A stretch of DNA of 64,000 nt from positions 14,744,166 through 14,808,165 of the forward strand of contig CP154956.1 in assembly GCA_039621445.1 (NCBI GenBank). Reading direction: 5' to 3'. The translations under genes and the position numbers were made by a program. Under the pieces are notes generated by a model. That model made no database searches. It saw nothing but the letters and a program-made list of their open reading frames with translations, and was not told the origin of the DNA. Positions 42,105 through 53,011 of the stretch are shown here, piece after piece. The stretch's first letter is position 1, and every line of letters begins with the position of its first letter. The stretch comes from Euglena gracilis (Eukaryota; Euglenida; Euglenophyceae; Euglenales).

Positions 42105-42358
42105 GGGGGGTTGGTACACCCCTCCCCCCCCCCCTCTCCGAGGGCCTCGCCACGCCATTTACCCCCCCTCCCCCCCCCCCTAGCCGGACCCCCTCGCCAC
42201 GCCACCGGCGATTTTTGCGATTTTTTGAACGAAAATTTTGTTGGCGACCATGGTACACCCCTCCCCCCCCCCCTGGTCGCCGACCCCCTCGCCACTCCAT
42301 TTACCCCCCCTCCCCCCCCCCCTATTCGGACCCCCTCGCCACGGCGTACCAACCCCCC
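42105..42358. mobile_element. MITE with GGGGGGTTGGTAC ends, 3-bp duplication AAT
   Basis: An inverted sister of 25721-25964. AAT at 42102-42104 and 42359-42361. Excision gives GDNGRAAEICGG and an open frame to a stop at 42499. The insertion (257 bp with the duplication) shifts the frame. Confidence 0.9.
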
Positions 42359-42526
42359 AATGGGCGGGCTGCAGAAATATGTGGGGGGACACAAAATGAC
42401 ACAGAAGACACCACTGCCGTGTCTTGCATGTCCTCCAAAACAAATCCCCCCTCAATAACTAAGGGAGGGGAAATGTTTGAAACTGCAGATTTATTATGAA
42501 AAATAATCTGATCTGAAAAAACTGGG

Positions 42527-43929
42527 TCACCACTGGGCGGCTTTAAAATTCTCAGCAAACCGCTGAAAATTTTCAAGCACGAGATCCTTAATCGGAAAGG
42601 CAGCCACCTGATTTTGCACCTGCTTAAAAATTTCCTGTGGCAGGCTGTCCAAAATTCGTAAAAATTCCTGCCTCAGGGCGAAAAACTGATCACGGCTCGA
42701 AGAAAACTGCTGGGCCAGTTTTTCCTCAAAACTTTTGTGCGTCAATTTTTTGCACAGAAATTTGCACCTGGGCCTCACATATTTTCTCCCAAAGTTCAAA
42801 AATATGCAGGCAGTCAGCCCTGGCCGTTTCTTCAATTCGTGCAGCCATGTGCTCCATCAGGTGGATGTCGACAGCAGGGGGTTGTTGCTGCTGCTGCTGC
42901 TGCAGAACCCACTCTTCGTTGGCTTTTCCCAAAGCCAAAACCCGAAAAGTCAGGTGCTGCACAGTCCACTGGAGGTCTCTATTACTTTGTAAAAATTGCC
43001 CCCAGGGGTCTTCAAATCCCTGATTTTGTGAACCCCCCTAGGGGTGGCTTCAGAACTTTCATAGGCTGGGGGTTGGACCTCCTCCTCACCCCCCTCGATG
43101 AAAATATGAGGAGGCTGGGGGGCTGCAGCTGCTGTTGGCTGACCGTGATCAACCTCACGGTGCAGCCGTTTTTGCTGTACTTCATCACTACCTGGTGATG
43201 AAGCTGGTGTTCGGGGTCGCCAAGTAGAAGTGGAACTGGGCTGGTCCTTCGGGTTTTCCTCCGCCCCCTCCACTTCTGCTCTGGCCCGTTCGCTGCTGTC
43301 CCAGTTATTTTTGTTATTTAAGCCCAGCACATTGACCTGTGCTTGCTTTTCAAAGAAAACTGGGCTGGGGTTATCACCCCCCTGCCCTGCCGAGGCACTT
43401 CCCGTTTCCTTCGCCAGCCCATCTACCTGGGATGGTTGGGAAAACTGCAAAAGTGCCACTGGCTCTTGGGCTGGTGTTGAAAAAACTGGTTGAGCTGGAG
43501 GCAAAGGCAATGCAAAAGCGGGCAATGAGGGCAGTTTCCCTAAATTTTGCACCCATGAAAAGTCTGGGAGAGGTTGCAACTCAGGCAGCACAAAACCGTA
43601 CCCCATATTTTGCAAAGGCAAAACCCCTGAAAAAGGCTCTGGAAAACACGGTTGTGTTGTTTGGAAATGACAACCTGGCCATCCCCACACTGAAATTCCA
43701 ACATCTGTCCCATATTTGTGGGGGTTCTTAGTCCAGCCAAATTGGTTTCGGGTCCCAGCTCCTTGTGCCCCGAAACTGCAATCGTCAGATTTGCCATCTG
43801 AGATTGGGCCATTGGCTGATTATCAAAGAAAACATTCTGAGCAGGGATTTCCAACCCAAAATTTCCGGCTGAAGGCTGAAGGATCAACCTTTGCTTACCA
43901 TATTTCACACCCGTGCTGCCATGTCCCAC
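42527..43929 (-). pseudogene. Pro/Gln-rich gag-like protein, frameshifted
   Basis: Three overlapping minus-strand frames make one reading: a Pro-rich part (MWGWPGCHFQTTQPCF..., PAYESSEATPRGV), then a poly-Gln stretch (42885-42905) with MEHMAARIEETARADCLHIF, then a helical Gln/Phe-rich end finishing FAENFKAAQW. The frame changes near 42955 and 42800. It faces the methyltransferase gene tail to tail and starts inside the repeat at 43903-44483. No recognised domain. A structural protein of a retroelement is a guess. Confidence 0.4.
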
Positions 43930-44483
43930 GGCAGCGCTGGGGTGAAGCGGGAACCCCCGCCCCGGGCCAGTTTCCGGCGTGGGATCGTTTTTTGGCTCCT
44001 CGAGCCGACTTGTGTTGGAAATTTATTCCCATTCTGCAGCCCCCTGTGGCCGAAACTGGGCCATCATTTCCAAGGAGAAACTTCCCAGTGGACCCTCCCC
44101 GACCCCTGAGGGGGGTGTCACTGGGATCTCCAAGGGGGGTGCCTTTGGGGTTTCAACCCCTCCCTGCTCAGCTGAATCAGTGAGAGTCAACACCCCCCCC
44201 CCTGGGTGTCATTTCTCACAGTTTCTGGGCCAAAAAGGGGGTTTTGGGGTGAAATTTGGCCTGTGGTTGCCTGAGTTGAGGAGTCCCACCCCCCTGCCCC
44301 CTTTCCCACAGATGAGGTGGGGGGAAGACAAACCTCTCCTTCTTCAAATGATTGATTGTTTTGTATCTTCCATTTGCAATTGAAATTCAAAAATTCAATA
44401 CTTGATTGAAATTGGATGTAATCGCCACAACAAATGCAATGATGTAACCGGTAAAGAGGAAAACCCTGTGAAGAAAAAGTGAT
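43903..44483 (-). repeat. Repeat, inverted copy of 24204-24744
   Basis: See 24204-24744. Here it flanks the gag-like/methyltransferase locus on its right. Confidence 0.85.
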
Positions 44484-44516
44484 TTTGATGCCCTTGATGG
44501 GCAGTTAAATTTATGC

Positions 44517-44996
44517 TTGAGTGCGCTGATTCCTAAGCGCTCTCAAAACCCAAATTCTTGCCCATTGCATCAAAATCAACCAACCCAGGTCAAAATCAAG
44601 GTTTCCCCCCTTGATTTTGATAATTTATGCTGAATTCCATCATTATTGAGCTTTGCAAACCCCTGCAAAAACTCCAGGAACTCATGCGCCAATCTCAGAA
44701 AAATCTGTTCCAAGCGCTTGCAAGCGCTCTCACCAAATCCAACATTTTCCCTTAAAACCAAAGGAAAAATGCAAAAAAACCTTAAAAATATGCTAAATCG
44801 ACCCAAAATCACCATTTGGGAATACCTAGCATCACTCAATCTCTCTCCTTGCACAACCAAACCATGGACGCCCTAGGAGAAGGAATTTTAATGGAAATCT
44901 TTAGAAAGCCTTAAAATTACAGCAAAACCGCCCTCAAAAGGCCTTCTAAAAGGGAAAAACTCCGCCGCCCGGCGGTCGACCTCAAACGGTCGTCAA
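44517..44996 (+). repeat. 478-bp direct repeat, copy 2
   Basis: Copy of 36715-37192, preceded by GGGCAGTTAAATTTATGCTT, which in copy 1 is split off by the element at 35527-36590. It ends exactly where retroelement copy C begins. Confidence 0.9.
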
Positions 44997-46330
44997 GACA
45001 AGGGGGGTGGACAGAACTGACAAGTAGCTTGCTCGAAGAATTCAGTAACGCACAACGGACCGGAGCAGAGACCCGCTCCCAAAAAAGGGTCTGGGAGGAC
45101 CCCTCTTGTACCCAAAACCGAAATCTGTTGGCCACCATCCGCTGTCTCGTCGGTGAGGGGGCGGCGTGAAAAGCCATCCAAGTCCTGCAGAGCAAAGGGA
45201 CGCAGGATGTACGAGACCCACGGGTACTACAGAAATTGCAAGACCTCCCAAATGTTAGGTGCCCACCACCTGAAACCTTGAACAAATCGCATGACGGAGC
45301 AGTTTGGTCAAGCATGGTGAAAGAAAGTGTCCTCAAATTCAACCGCGCCAGTGCGCTAGGACACTCTGGCCTCCGCATCAGCCACCTCCAAGGCTGCCTT
45401 TGCCGCCTGGGCAATGGAGCCCTCCTGCAAGGTGAAATCCCGCAACCGCGTTCTCCCATCTGGTGTTCAGCCTCACTGACAGCGCTCACCAAAGAAGGGG
45501 GTGGATTACGACCAATTGCCGTTGGGGAAACATTGAGAAGGATCGCCGGAAAAACAATCCTGAAACACCCGCAAGTTTGCAATGAACTGGAATCATTTCT
45601 CCCAACGCAATTGGGACTGGGGGTACCGAACGCTACAGAGTTCATCGCACAAGGGGTGCAACACATTGTACAAGCACTCCAAGCATCCCCCAATTGGGCA
45701 CTCTTACAGGTAGACTTTCGCAATGCCTTCAACAACGCACACAGAACACAAATGCTCAAAATGGCCGCTGAAAGAATTCCTTCTTGCTGGAACTACCTCT
45801 GCACGGCGTATGCACAACCAACCCCCTTATTCTGCGGAGACACACTTCTCACCTCACAGCAGGGCACACACCAGGGATACCCCATGGGCCCGATCGGGTT
45901 GTCATTGGTGCCGCAGGAGCTGGTGGAGAAAATCCGAACCGACACGGGACTCTTATGGCGCGGTTGGCACTTAGACGACGGAGTGCTCATTGGCCAACCT
46001 GAAAGCATTCACACCGCAGTGCAGCTCCTGAAAGCCATTGGACCATCAGTGGGGCTACATCTCAATCCATAAAAATGCATCACCTGGGGACCTTGTGGGG
46101 CAGACATTGCAGCCAAGCACAACATGACACACAAACCCTGGCTGCCTGGGGAAGGCATCAAAGTGTTAGGGATCCCGGTGGGGTTCCCAAGCACAACAAC
46201 CTTCTTGGACAACTCTTGGGCGGCAGCACAAGAGGACCTGGAAAGTCTCATCGAAAAAATCACCAATCTGGGCGACAGCCAGATCGCACATCATTTGCTC
46301 CGCGACTCAGATGGCTGCAAAATCACACCT
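44996..46330 (+). pseudogene. Retroelement copy C, N-terminus and reverse transcriptase
   Basis: QNRNLLATIRCLVGEGAA-stop-KAIQVLQSKG opens the reading. It then gives HSGLRISHLQG, RPIAVGETLRRIAGK, LGLGVPNATEFIAQG, LLQVDFRNAFNN (motif A), GTHQGYPMGPIGL (B), WHLDDGVLIG (C) and, after a stop at 46070, KCITWGPC and GIKVLGIPVGFP, LAHHLLRD-like sequence and an end at 46330. Two nonsense codons (about 45168 and 46070) mark it as dead, although the 278-codon polymerase core is open. Confidence 0.85.
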
Positions 46331-46399
46331 GCGCTTCCACGGTGGTGGGGCGAACCGAATCCACCGACCAGTGGCCCAGCCTACTGGATTTGAACTGTT

Positions 46400-46720
46400 C
46401 AGGTGGGAAGGCTAGTGTACAGATGGGGTAGCCCCATGGAATGTCAGGGTGTGTGCGCAGAGGAGGGAAGGTGGGGTGGGAGGGAGGGAAGCAGTGTGCA
46501 ATTCGTAGCGGAGTGTCGCAGGTGGAAGGTGTCAAACATGCGGCGAGGTGTGATCAGGCGTTCCCATGTCGGGGGGGGGGGAAGGAAGGAAGGGCAGAGG
46601 GAAGGGTGAAGGGTGTCGTTTTTGCGAACGGGGCAGAGAGCTCGACGTCTGGCCGAAGCCACGTCCAGTACCGTTGGACAGAGCGTGAGGGGAGCAAGGG
46701 TGTTAGAAAGCCAGAGGCGG
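46400..46720. other. No supported feature
   Basis: Purine-rich sequence between copies C and D with no clear motif. A block (46336-46393) shared with 24125 and 26095 borders it. Confidence 0.4.
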
Positions 46721-47754
46721 AGGGCTGGTCACTTACTGATGACCTGCTCAGAAGGCAGCAATGGTGTGACCCAGCTCCTTGGTTGGGTGGCCACCCCGGA
46801 AAACAGGGCCAGGGACAGGCCCTGCTGTAGTTCCGCCAGGAAGACACTCCTGGCGCCACCGGAGGCGGTGGCGCCGAGGCGCTGCCGTAACTCCTCCCAT
46901 ACACGCTGGCTGTCACCCCCAAAGGAACCCCACACGCTGAGGATCAGCGGGGAGAACCGTGCACCTCGGGACTGGCAGCGACCTCCGTACTTGGTGGTCT
47001 TTTTAAGGGCTCGGCTGCGAAGTAGTTCCCACGAGGCGGGTAGGCTCCAGCTGGCACTGGGTGGTGAGGGGTGGTTAATGCCCACATCGATGGCCCAGGA
47101 TGCTGCGCCTGACCAGTGGGGGAGGAAGATGTCAGCGTCCCGTTTTTGATCAGCGGCCACCGAGATCTCCAGGGCGTGGGGGATCCCCCGGGCCTGTAGC
47201 TGAGCACCAAGGAAGTGCTGTACCCGGTGGTGTCGCTCCCACAGCTTGTTCTTGTGGCAGCACAGGGCGTGGTCCTCGAAGGGATCAACTACTTGTCCGC
47301 AGCCGAGGGGGCAGGGGGAGCCAGCCAGGCTGAGGGGGATGATGGGCAACCCCAAGTGCCATTTCAGCATGAGGCGGAAGGATGCACCGTCGACGGCAAA
47401 CCCAGCGGCCTTAGATGGGCGGGCCCCAATCCAGCTTGAGCAGATAGAGTTGCTTTGGTGCTCAAAGCGGATACGGTCCCGATCATTGAGTGATAGGAAG
47501 GCCGGACGTGCAGCCTGGCGCAGCTGCTCGCTCCACCACGCCTGGTTGTGATGGGAAGTGTCCTCAGGGCTCAAGGAACTTCCACCGATCCATTTCCGAA
47601 CCGGCTCGAAAGCGTCACCCAAGCGGGTCTGTAGGCCGGACAGCAGCTCCGATAGTCCGTCAATTGGGGCCTGCAAAATCACACGTCTCCTCCGGGGGAT
47701 GGACTCCCAACCCATGTCCAGAGGCATCCAGCAATGCTCGGAGACGATCATCAA
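46720..47754 (-). CDS. Retroelement copy D, intact C-terminal region
   Basis: A 341-codon minus-strand frame: MLKWHLGLPIIP, CPLGCGQVVDPFEDHALCC (zinc motif), ERHHRVQHFLG, KRDADIFLPHW and AIDVGINH (endonuclease acids), KKTTKYGGRCQSRGARFSP and WGSFGG, then a helical tail. The sequence is diverged from A, B and E, so it is a different lineage. The polymerase half is missing, since copy E starts head to head at 47777. Confidence 0.8.
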
Positions 47755-47776
47755 GGGCTTTTAGGACATCCTTGGA

Positions 47777-48862
47777 GTGGCCCTGACGACACAGCAGCGA
47801 CGACAAGTTTGCACTCCCTTACACCTTGGGGGAAGCGGCATTAAAGATCCCTGCCTCATTCATGGGCCGGCACGGCTCGCAGCTCTTGCCAAATTCTATG
47901 CCAAAGGCAGCACTGTGATACAGCTACCCCTCTACGCAGCCAAGGTGGATCATGCATCCGTCCAAAACGCAGTACGCACAATGCAGACATTCACTGGCCC
48001 CAATGTGGGCCCCTTGCAACGATGGCTTGACCATCCAGACGACATCAGGCTGGCGGACAATGACTAGCATACTCAACACTGGTGGACAACCCACCTGCAT
48101 CGGGCCTCCCTTGACAAACTCTACTCCAGCAAGACTGTTGGAGACACAGAACGGATTGGGGTCAGCTTGGATGAGAGCGACACCCCTGGCCTCACTTCAT
48201 ACAAATATTCCATCAGAGGAATACATCATCTCATTGAAGTGGTGGCTTGGAGTGCCCCTGCTGCATGCCAAAGATTCTCCTAAGTGCCCAGGATGTGATG
48301 CAGCAGTGGACGAGTGGGGAGACCACCTACTGTGTTGTGCACGCAACAATTACTCCGAAAGGCACAACGCCCTGCAAGACAAGCTGTTCGAGATCCTGAG
48401 GACTTCTGGACAAGGTGTCACCAAGGAAGTACAAATCCCAGATCAACCGGATGAACGCCTCAGGTCGGCTGATCTGCTCCTGTCCGCCTGGAACAACGGC
48501 CAACCGACTGCGCTCGACCTCACCATAGTCCACAGCTGGCAAACGGCCAACCGACACCCCATGTGCCGAAGGCGGCATGTGGGCGAATTTGGAAAGGGCT
48601 CATCGTTACTTGTTAATGTTTAGGTTTTTCTTGCTGTATTTAGGAACAGCTTCCAGTTTTCTTTTGCTTTGCCTTTGAGTGCTTTCTTGGCTGGGGACTG
48701 GAAGGAGCCAAGAACGTCAAACGAATACTACAAAGGGCTGCCTCCTGGCAAGAAGGAGAGCAGCGGCAGAACAGAACCAATGAACTGCAGGAACAACTAT
48801 CTATATCCCTAATAAGGCAAATTGTCAAAATCCTGGCAACCAAAGCACGAATACCTTGAATG
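47777..48862 (+). pseudogene. Retroelement copy E, C-terminal region
   Basis: CTPLHLGGSGIKDPCLIHGP opens. After a frame change near 48060 come ISLKWWLGVPLLHAKD, CPGCDAAVDEWGDHLLCC, RLRSADLLLSAWNNG and ALDLTIVHSW. A 110-bp insertion follows at about 48560-48670, then AFLGWGLEGAKNVKR and SLIRQIVKILATKARIP. The conserved K-Y segment was lost with the insertion. Confidence 0.8.
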
Positions 48863-48869
48863 ACAGCGG

Positions 48870-49640
48870 GCACACCCAGGCACAGCGCCCAGGTCCCATG
48901 ACCAAAGACACTGAAACCAACAAGCAAGAACCCAGAGACACCTGAGGCGGACCGCTCCAAAACCACTCCAACGAACTCACTCACCCGGCCCCGGGCCCCG
49001 GGTTGTTTTTTGGGCATTCCGGGGCACTTTTCATTGATGGCAACCCTCAAAAAATCGTGATGGCCAAATCCGGTGTTTTGTTCAAAGAAAAATATTCCCT
49101 TCAAAAAATTGTTTTTGCTAGGGGTCCAAGGGTGACTAATGGGGGGTGACTAACTAGGGGCAGGGTTGACGTTGTTGTTTTTTTAGTTCTAAAGTCAACT
49201 TTTTTGGTCATCAAAGTGACCTTTTTTTAGTTTTTCTAGACCCAAAAAATGTTCAAAAATTTTTTTCACCCAAACCATTCATGACTTCCTTCTTTTCTTT
49301 TTTTTAAAAAAACATGTGTTTTTTGTTTCAGAGCGTTTTTTAGGGGAAAAACTTGTCCCCTAAAACGTAATGCCGAAATTTGGTGCATTTCCACATCCAA
49401 AAAAGAATTTTTTGGGCCATTCTTTCAACAATGGAGGCCCGGACCCCCCCCCCAGAGCGGCGCGCCTAGCCTCCAGTGGCCCAATATGCATCCCAAAAAA
49501 CATAGTGGGCACGCCTGTTTTTTTTCGACGTTTTTTTTCAAACAATGTTTTTTTTTAAAAATTAAAATGCCCACTAGGTTTTCAAAGTATGGTATGGGTG
49601 TTTCATAACGAGTTTTCTCAATGAAATTTGCCTTTTTTCT
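48870..49640. repeat. T-run rich dispersed repeat, no gene
   Basis: TTCTAAAGTCAACTTTTTTGG (49185) recurs at 61871. CAAAGTATGGTATGGGTGTT...CATAACGAG (49580) recurs at 58440. It forms the flank of the element at 49642. Confidence 0.6.
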
Positions 49641-49641
49641 T

Positions 49642-50539
49642 AAAACCGTTAACCAAGTTCACGGGCTTCCTCGCAGTGGGCAAGCGCTTCCTAACGAGAT
49701 GCCCAGGGGGTCAAAAATCGCGTTTTTGGCGTTCACGGGTGAACTTTGGCCGTTCACAGGTGCCGTAGTGCGCACCCGTGAACGGAATTTCCGTCCACGG
49801 CTGCCGTGCGTGCACCCGTGAACCGACCACGGTTGCGCAAGGTGTAATCCGTGATCGGAATTTGAATTTTTTGGGTTTTTTACATTTGTGTTTCTGTCTG
49901 TCCTCTGCTTTTCCCCACAGTCCGATGAAGCGTTTTGCCAACATGATGGAAGCACAGATGCCCCGCCCCCCCAACGCAGATGAATTTTTGGCTGTTTTAC
50001 GTGGTGCCGGCTCCCTAGGAGCTGCTGCAGTGGATGCCCTTTTAGGCAGTCTCCCCACCAGTGGTCAAAATTGTGACTTGGGCCACAAGAACCAGCCAAA
50101 AGTGTTCGTTGTTCCGTTTGTTGCGAGACGTATCATTTTGTGCTGAGTTGCGTCGCGCGCCGAAAAAAGCGTGGTTTTGTCAGGGTTGTCGTTGAGTTAT
50201 CCGTCCTGTTGTCCTCTGACCATGCCGAAAGGCATTGCGAGCATGTGCCTCGCACCGAAATTTAGTTTGCCACGTGTCAGTTCCCTATGCCACCACTTGC
50301 ATTCCTGCCCCTCAAGTTCACCAGGTTCGCCATTTGTTTCACATCCTCTTCCCTACTGCGTGAATGTTTTTCCTTTTTTTTAATGTAAAATTCCGTCCAC
50401 GGCTGCCGTTTGTGCACCCGTGAACCGACCACGGGTGCGCATATGTGAAAACGGGGTCCGCACACGGGTGCCGTAGTGTGCACCCGTGAACGCACCCCGT
50501 TTGCTCACGTGGGGAAGCCTGTGAACGGTTAACGGTTTT
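49642..50539 (+). mobile_element. Recombinase-type TIR element, short
   Basis: The ends are AAAACCGTTAACCAAGTTCA and, inverted, AAAACCGTTAACCGTTCACA. Subterminal CACCCGTGAACSG units with CCGTCCACGGCTGCCG occur at both sides (49735-49830, 50395-50525). The uninterrupted flank exists at 58425-58590. Inside is only the first exon-like start of the recombinase family. Confidence 0.75.
49924..50072 (+). pseudogene. Recombinase-family N-terminus
   Basis: After an acceptor-like TTTTCCCCACAG the frame reads MKRFANMMEAQMPRPPNADE, FLAVLRGAG, matching MKKTANSVDRMLPRPPKPDE. After about 50 residues similarity ends. No recombinase or PHD sequence follows, so this is a deletion derivative. Confidence 0.65.
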
Positions 50540-50822
50540 TATGTTTGGGAAAGTGTTTTAGAAAACACACGTTGTTTTTTTTAAAAAAAATCAGAAAAAT
50601 GCCCACTTTGCCAAAAAGTGTGATGGTCAAGAAAATCCTGCCAAAATTCCCTTTCAAAAATGAAAAAAAATGACCAAATTCGGACAAAAAATTTTCATCT
50701 GTCTCGGGGGGGGGGTTGGAAGTGGGGGGCGGGGGTCCCAGGAGGGGGGGGGGTTGGAACTGTACAGGGGGGGAGGGGGGGTCCCAAGGTTTGACCAACT
50801 GTTCTGCCTTGTCTCCAAAAGG

Positions 50823-51141
50823 CGGAGGCGGCAGCAAGCAGCCCCCCGCTGGAAGACCGGGCGTGCTACAAGTGCGGCGCCACAGACCACAAGAAGAAGC
50901 GTTGTCCCCTCAGGGAGGAGGAGAAGCGCGACGCGCGGACGCAAACGAAGAAGATGAAGTTGGAGACTGGGACAGGGGACAACCCACATAAACCCCCAAC
51001 GCCGCAGCCACTTGTACAAGGCAAGGGTAAGGGTGGCTTGAGACAGAGCAGCAAGCGCACAGGCAAGGGATATGGCGAGGGCAAGGGGAGACCGACTTGG
51101 ACGTGGTGCCCGGGGCAGTGGGTAGAGTGGGGGTATTACTA
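50823..51141 (+). CDS. gag-type zinc knuckle protein
   Basis: An open frame EAAASSPPLEDRA followed by CYKCGATDHKKKRC (CX2CX4HX4C) and then Lys/Gly/Gln-rich sequence ending PGQWVEWGYY and a stop at 51141. An acceptor-like TGTCTCCAAAAG precedes it. It resembles nucleocapsid parts of LTR retroelements. The rest of that element is not recognised, and it abuts the 3' break of retroelement F. Confidence 0.5.
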
Positions 51142-51189
51142 ACCCCAAAACCGGAGCCAAGGTAACCCATACCGTATACTGACCCCATA

Positions 51190-51599
51190 CCGTTGCTTGT
51201 AAGGAAATCCACTGGAACTCCTAATACGGTGATCCCTGATTCTTTTTGCCGTGGAATGACGGTCATTTCTGGTGCGGAGGTGATCAAGTTGCCAGCTGGT
51301 CCCCATGCCACACACTTTCGGAGGTTCAGTTGTAGTCCGCAGCTTGTGGCTTCGCCTTAAAGGAAGGAGATGACTTTCTGCAGTTTGTCGGGCTGTCCTA
51401 CCATGATACTGTCATCCAAATACCACGAACTCCAGAGAAGTTCCGTGTTGTTTGTGATGGTTTCTGCGAGGGGTTGCAGACCGACGCAGAAGCCGACTGG
51501 ACCAAGTGGGCAGCCCTGGTGAGTTCCGCAGCGAGACCAGAGGATTTTGCCAGCGCAGAAAAGAGGAGAAGTATAAATATATAGCAAATAGTATTGCAC
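51190..51599 (-). pseudogene. Retroelement copy F, reverse transcriptase 3' part
   Basis: Minus strand: LFCAGKILWSRCGTHQGCPL (motif B), WYLDDSIMVGQPD (C), a stop, then GLQLNLRKCVAWGP (D) and GITVLGVPVDFL (E). The last is almost identical to copy A. Confidence 0.75.
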
Positions 51600-52056
51600 T
51601 GCCGCACTATTGGACGGCCGCCTCCGGCGGCGGGGGGTGCAGCACTATTTGGACCTGCCGCACTACTGGACTGGGTGCCTCTTACTCCCGGCCTATCACC
51701 ACAGACAGCCAGTGAGGTCGTGTGTCTCAACTTCGGACGACTTCCGTGAGTTGTTCGGGTGCCCGCGTTGGGGTCACAAATGCATCGGAATCAGTGGCAA
51801 TCGGCTTCCAGCACCTGGTGCACAAACTGGACCCAGCCGGCAATTGGGCAAGTTTGCATCTGGACTTCTCCAACGCCTTCAACTACATGGAGAGGTCACA
51901 CCTTCTCCTGGAGGCAACAACCAGAACGCCCTGCCTCTTCAACTACCTCAACTTCGCGTAAACCCCCCCCTAATAGTGCTGCGGGGCCAATAGAGCTGCG
52001 GGTCCAAATAGTGCGGCACCCCCCACCGCCGGAGGCGGCCGTCCGATTGTGCGGCA
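51600..52056. repeat. Inverted-repeat cassette with flipped reverse transcriptase segment
   Basis: Arms GCCGCACTATTGGACGGCCG...TGCAGCACTATTTGGACC (51600-51670) and the inverse (51973-52056) enclose plus-strand codons VGVTNASESVAIGFQ and LHLDFSNAFNYMERS (motif A) at about 51745-51960. These belong between minus-strand 52060 and 51599 but are read on the opposite strand. Confidence 0.75.
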
Positions 52057-52059
52057 CCC

Positions 52060-53011
52060 CCCCCCCAAAACATGGCAATGTGAAATGCGTAGAAGCCGGT
52101 GCAACCAACTGCAGGCAGCTTTTGTAACCCGCAGAGAGGGGAAAGGGGGCATGGTCCTTTGCCGTGCCTGTTGCCAATAAGGCTTTGCCAATCAACCTCC
52201 GTATGGTCTCGCCTATTGCCACCGGTCTGACACCGTCATCCTTTTTCCTCAGAGGAGTCAAGTTGGCACCACACCAGAACGGGGAGTGTACAGGAGGGAG
52301 GTCCCCATTGACCCAGGTGAGTTTGGCGAGTACTGTAATTAGATGCACTCCTTTGCCTGGGCGCTTGGTTGCGTCTTGCAGGTGAACAGGGCGGAGCCCG
52401 GAGGGTCCTGGAGCTGATGTGCGAGGGAATTTCAGGATGGCCTCGTGTAGGATGGGTTCCCACGAGATTGATTGTCCATCCTGGAACTGTGCGATCTTGG
52501 CGGGGAGGTTGTTCGGGTCCACCGGTTTACCGTTTGGGTGGAGGGCTTCGAGTTTGTTCCATACCTGTGGATCCTGTGGCTGGTGGGAACCTTCGGAGAG
52601 TAGCAACTGGATTGCCTTGGCTGGGGCTCCTTCCCCTGTGAGCGTTCTGACCCTCCGCAAGGTTCGGTCTAGCAGGCTGGAGGGTTCTGTTCTTGCCTTT
52701 TTTTCCGCTCCAGTTTCAATTAGCCCCGTGGGGTTTGGATTTGCCGATTTCTGTGCTGAGCGGAGCTCTGTTAGCAGCGTGCCGTACTTGCCCAATCGGA
52801 ACAGGCCATTTCCTTTTCCAATTGATGAGGCAAGTTCATCGGGGACGTGTGCTCCTCTCGCAGCTACAGTGCGGAGGACCATTTTGGCGAAAGCGAGGAC
52901 TGCAAAGAGCCCGTCGTCGGTTGGGTTGCTTGTGTATGCATTGAGGGCAGCTCCCGGGGTGTCTGATACCATGGTTTGGAGAGTTGCGGGGACATGAAGG
53001 ATGGTGTTCAC
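52060..53011 (-). pseudogene. Retroelement copy F, N-terminal domain and polymerase start
   Basis: LFAVLAFAKMVLRTVAARG, then SLLDRTLRRVRTLTGEG, KAIQLLLSEGSHQ, LEALHPNGKP, PGPSGLRPVHLQD, WCGANLTPLRKKDDG and RPVAIGETIRRLIGKAL. This is the best preserved example of the family's N-terminal half. It ends in the inverted-repeat cassette. Confidence 0.8.

Noticed and set aside
36715-44996. Complete LTR retrotransposon bounded by the direct repeats
   Set aside because: No target duplication, no polymerase or integrase inside, and the content is a mixture of unrelated elements.
44917-45759. 280-codon minus-strand frame
   Set aside because: It is antisense to the reverse transcriptase of copy C, whose motifs A, B and C are clear on the plus strand.
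46336-46393. tRNA B-box-like GTTCAAATCC
   Set aside because: The flanks do not form a T-arm or acceptor stem. The block is a dispersed repeat.
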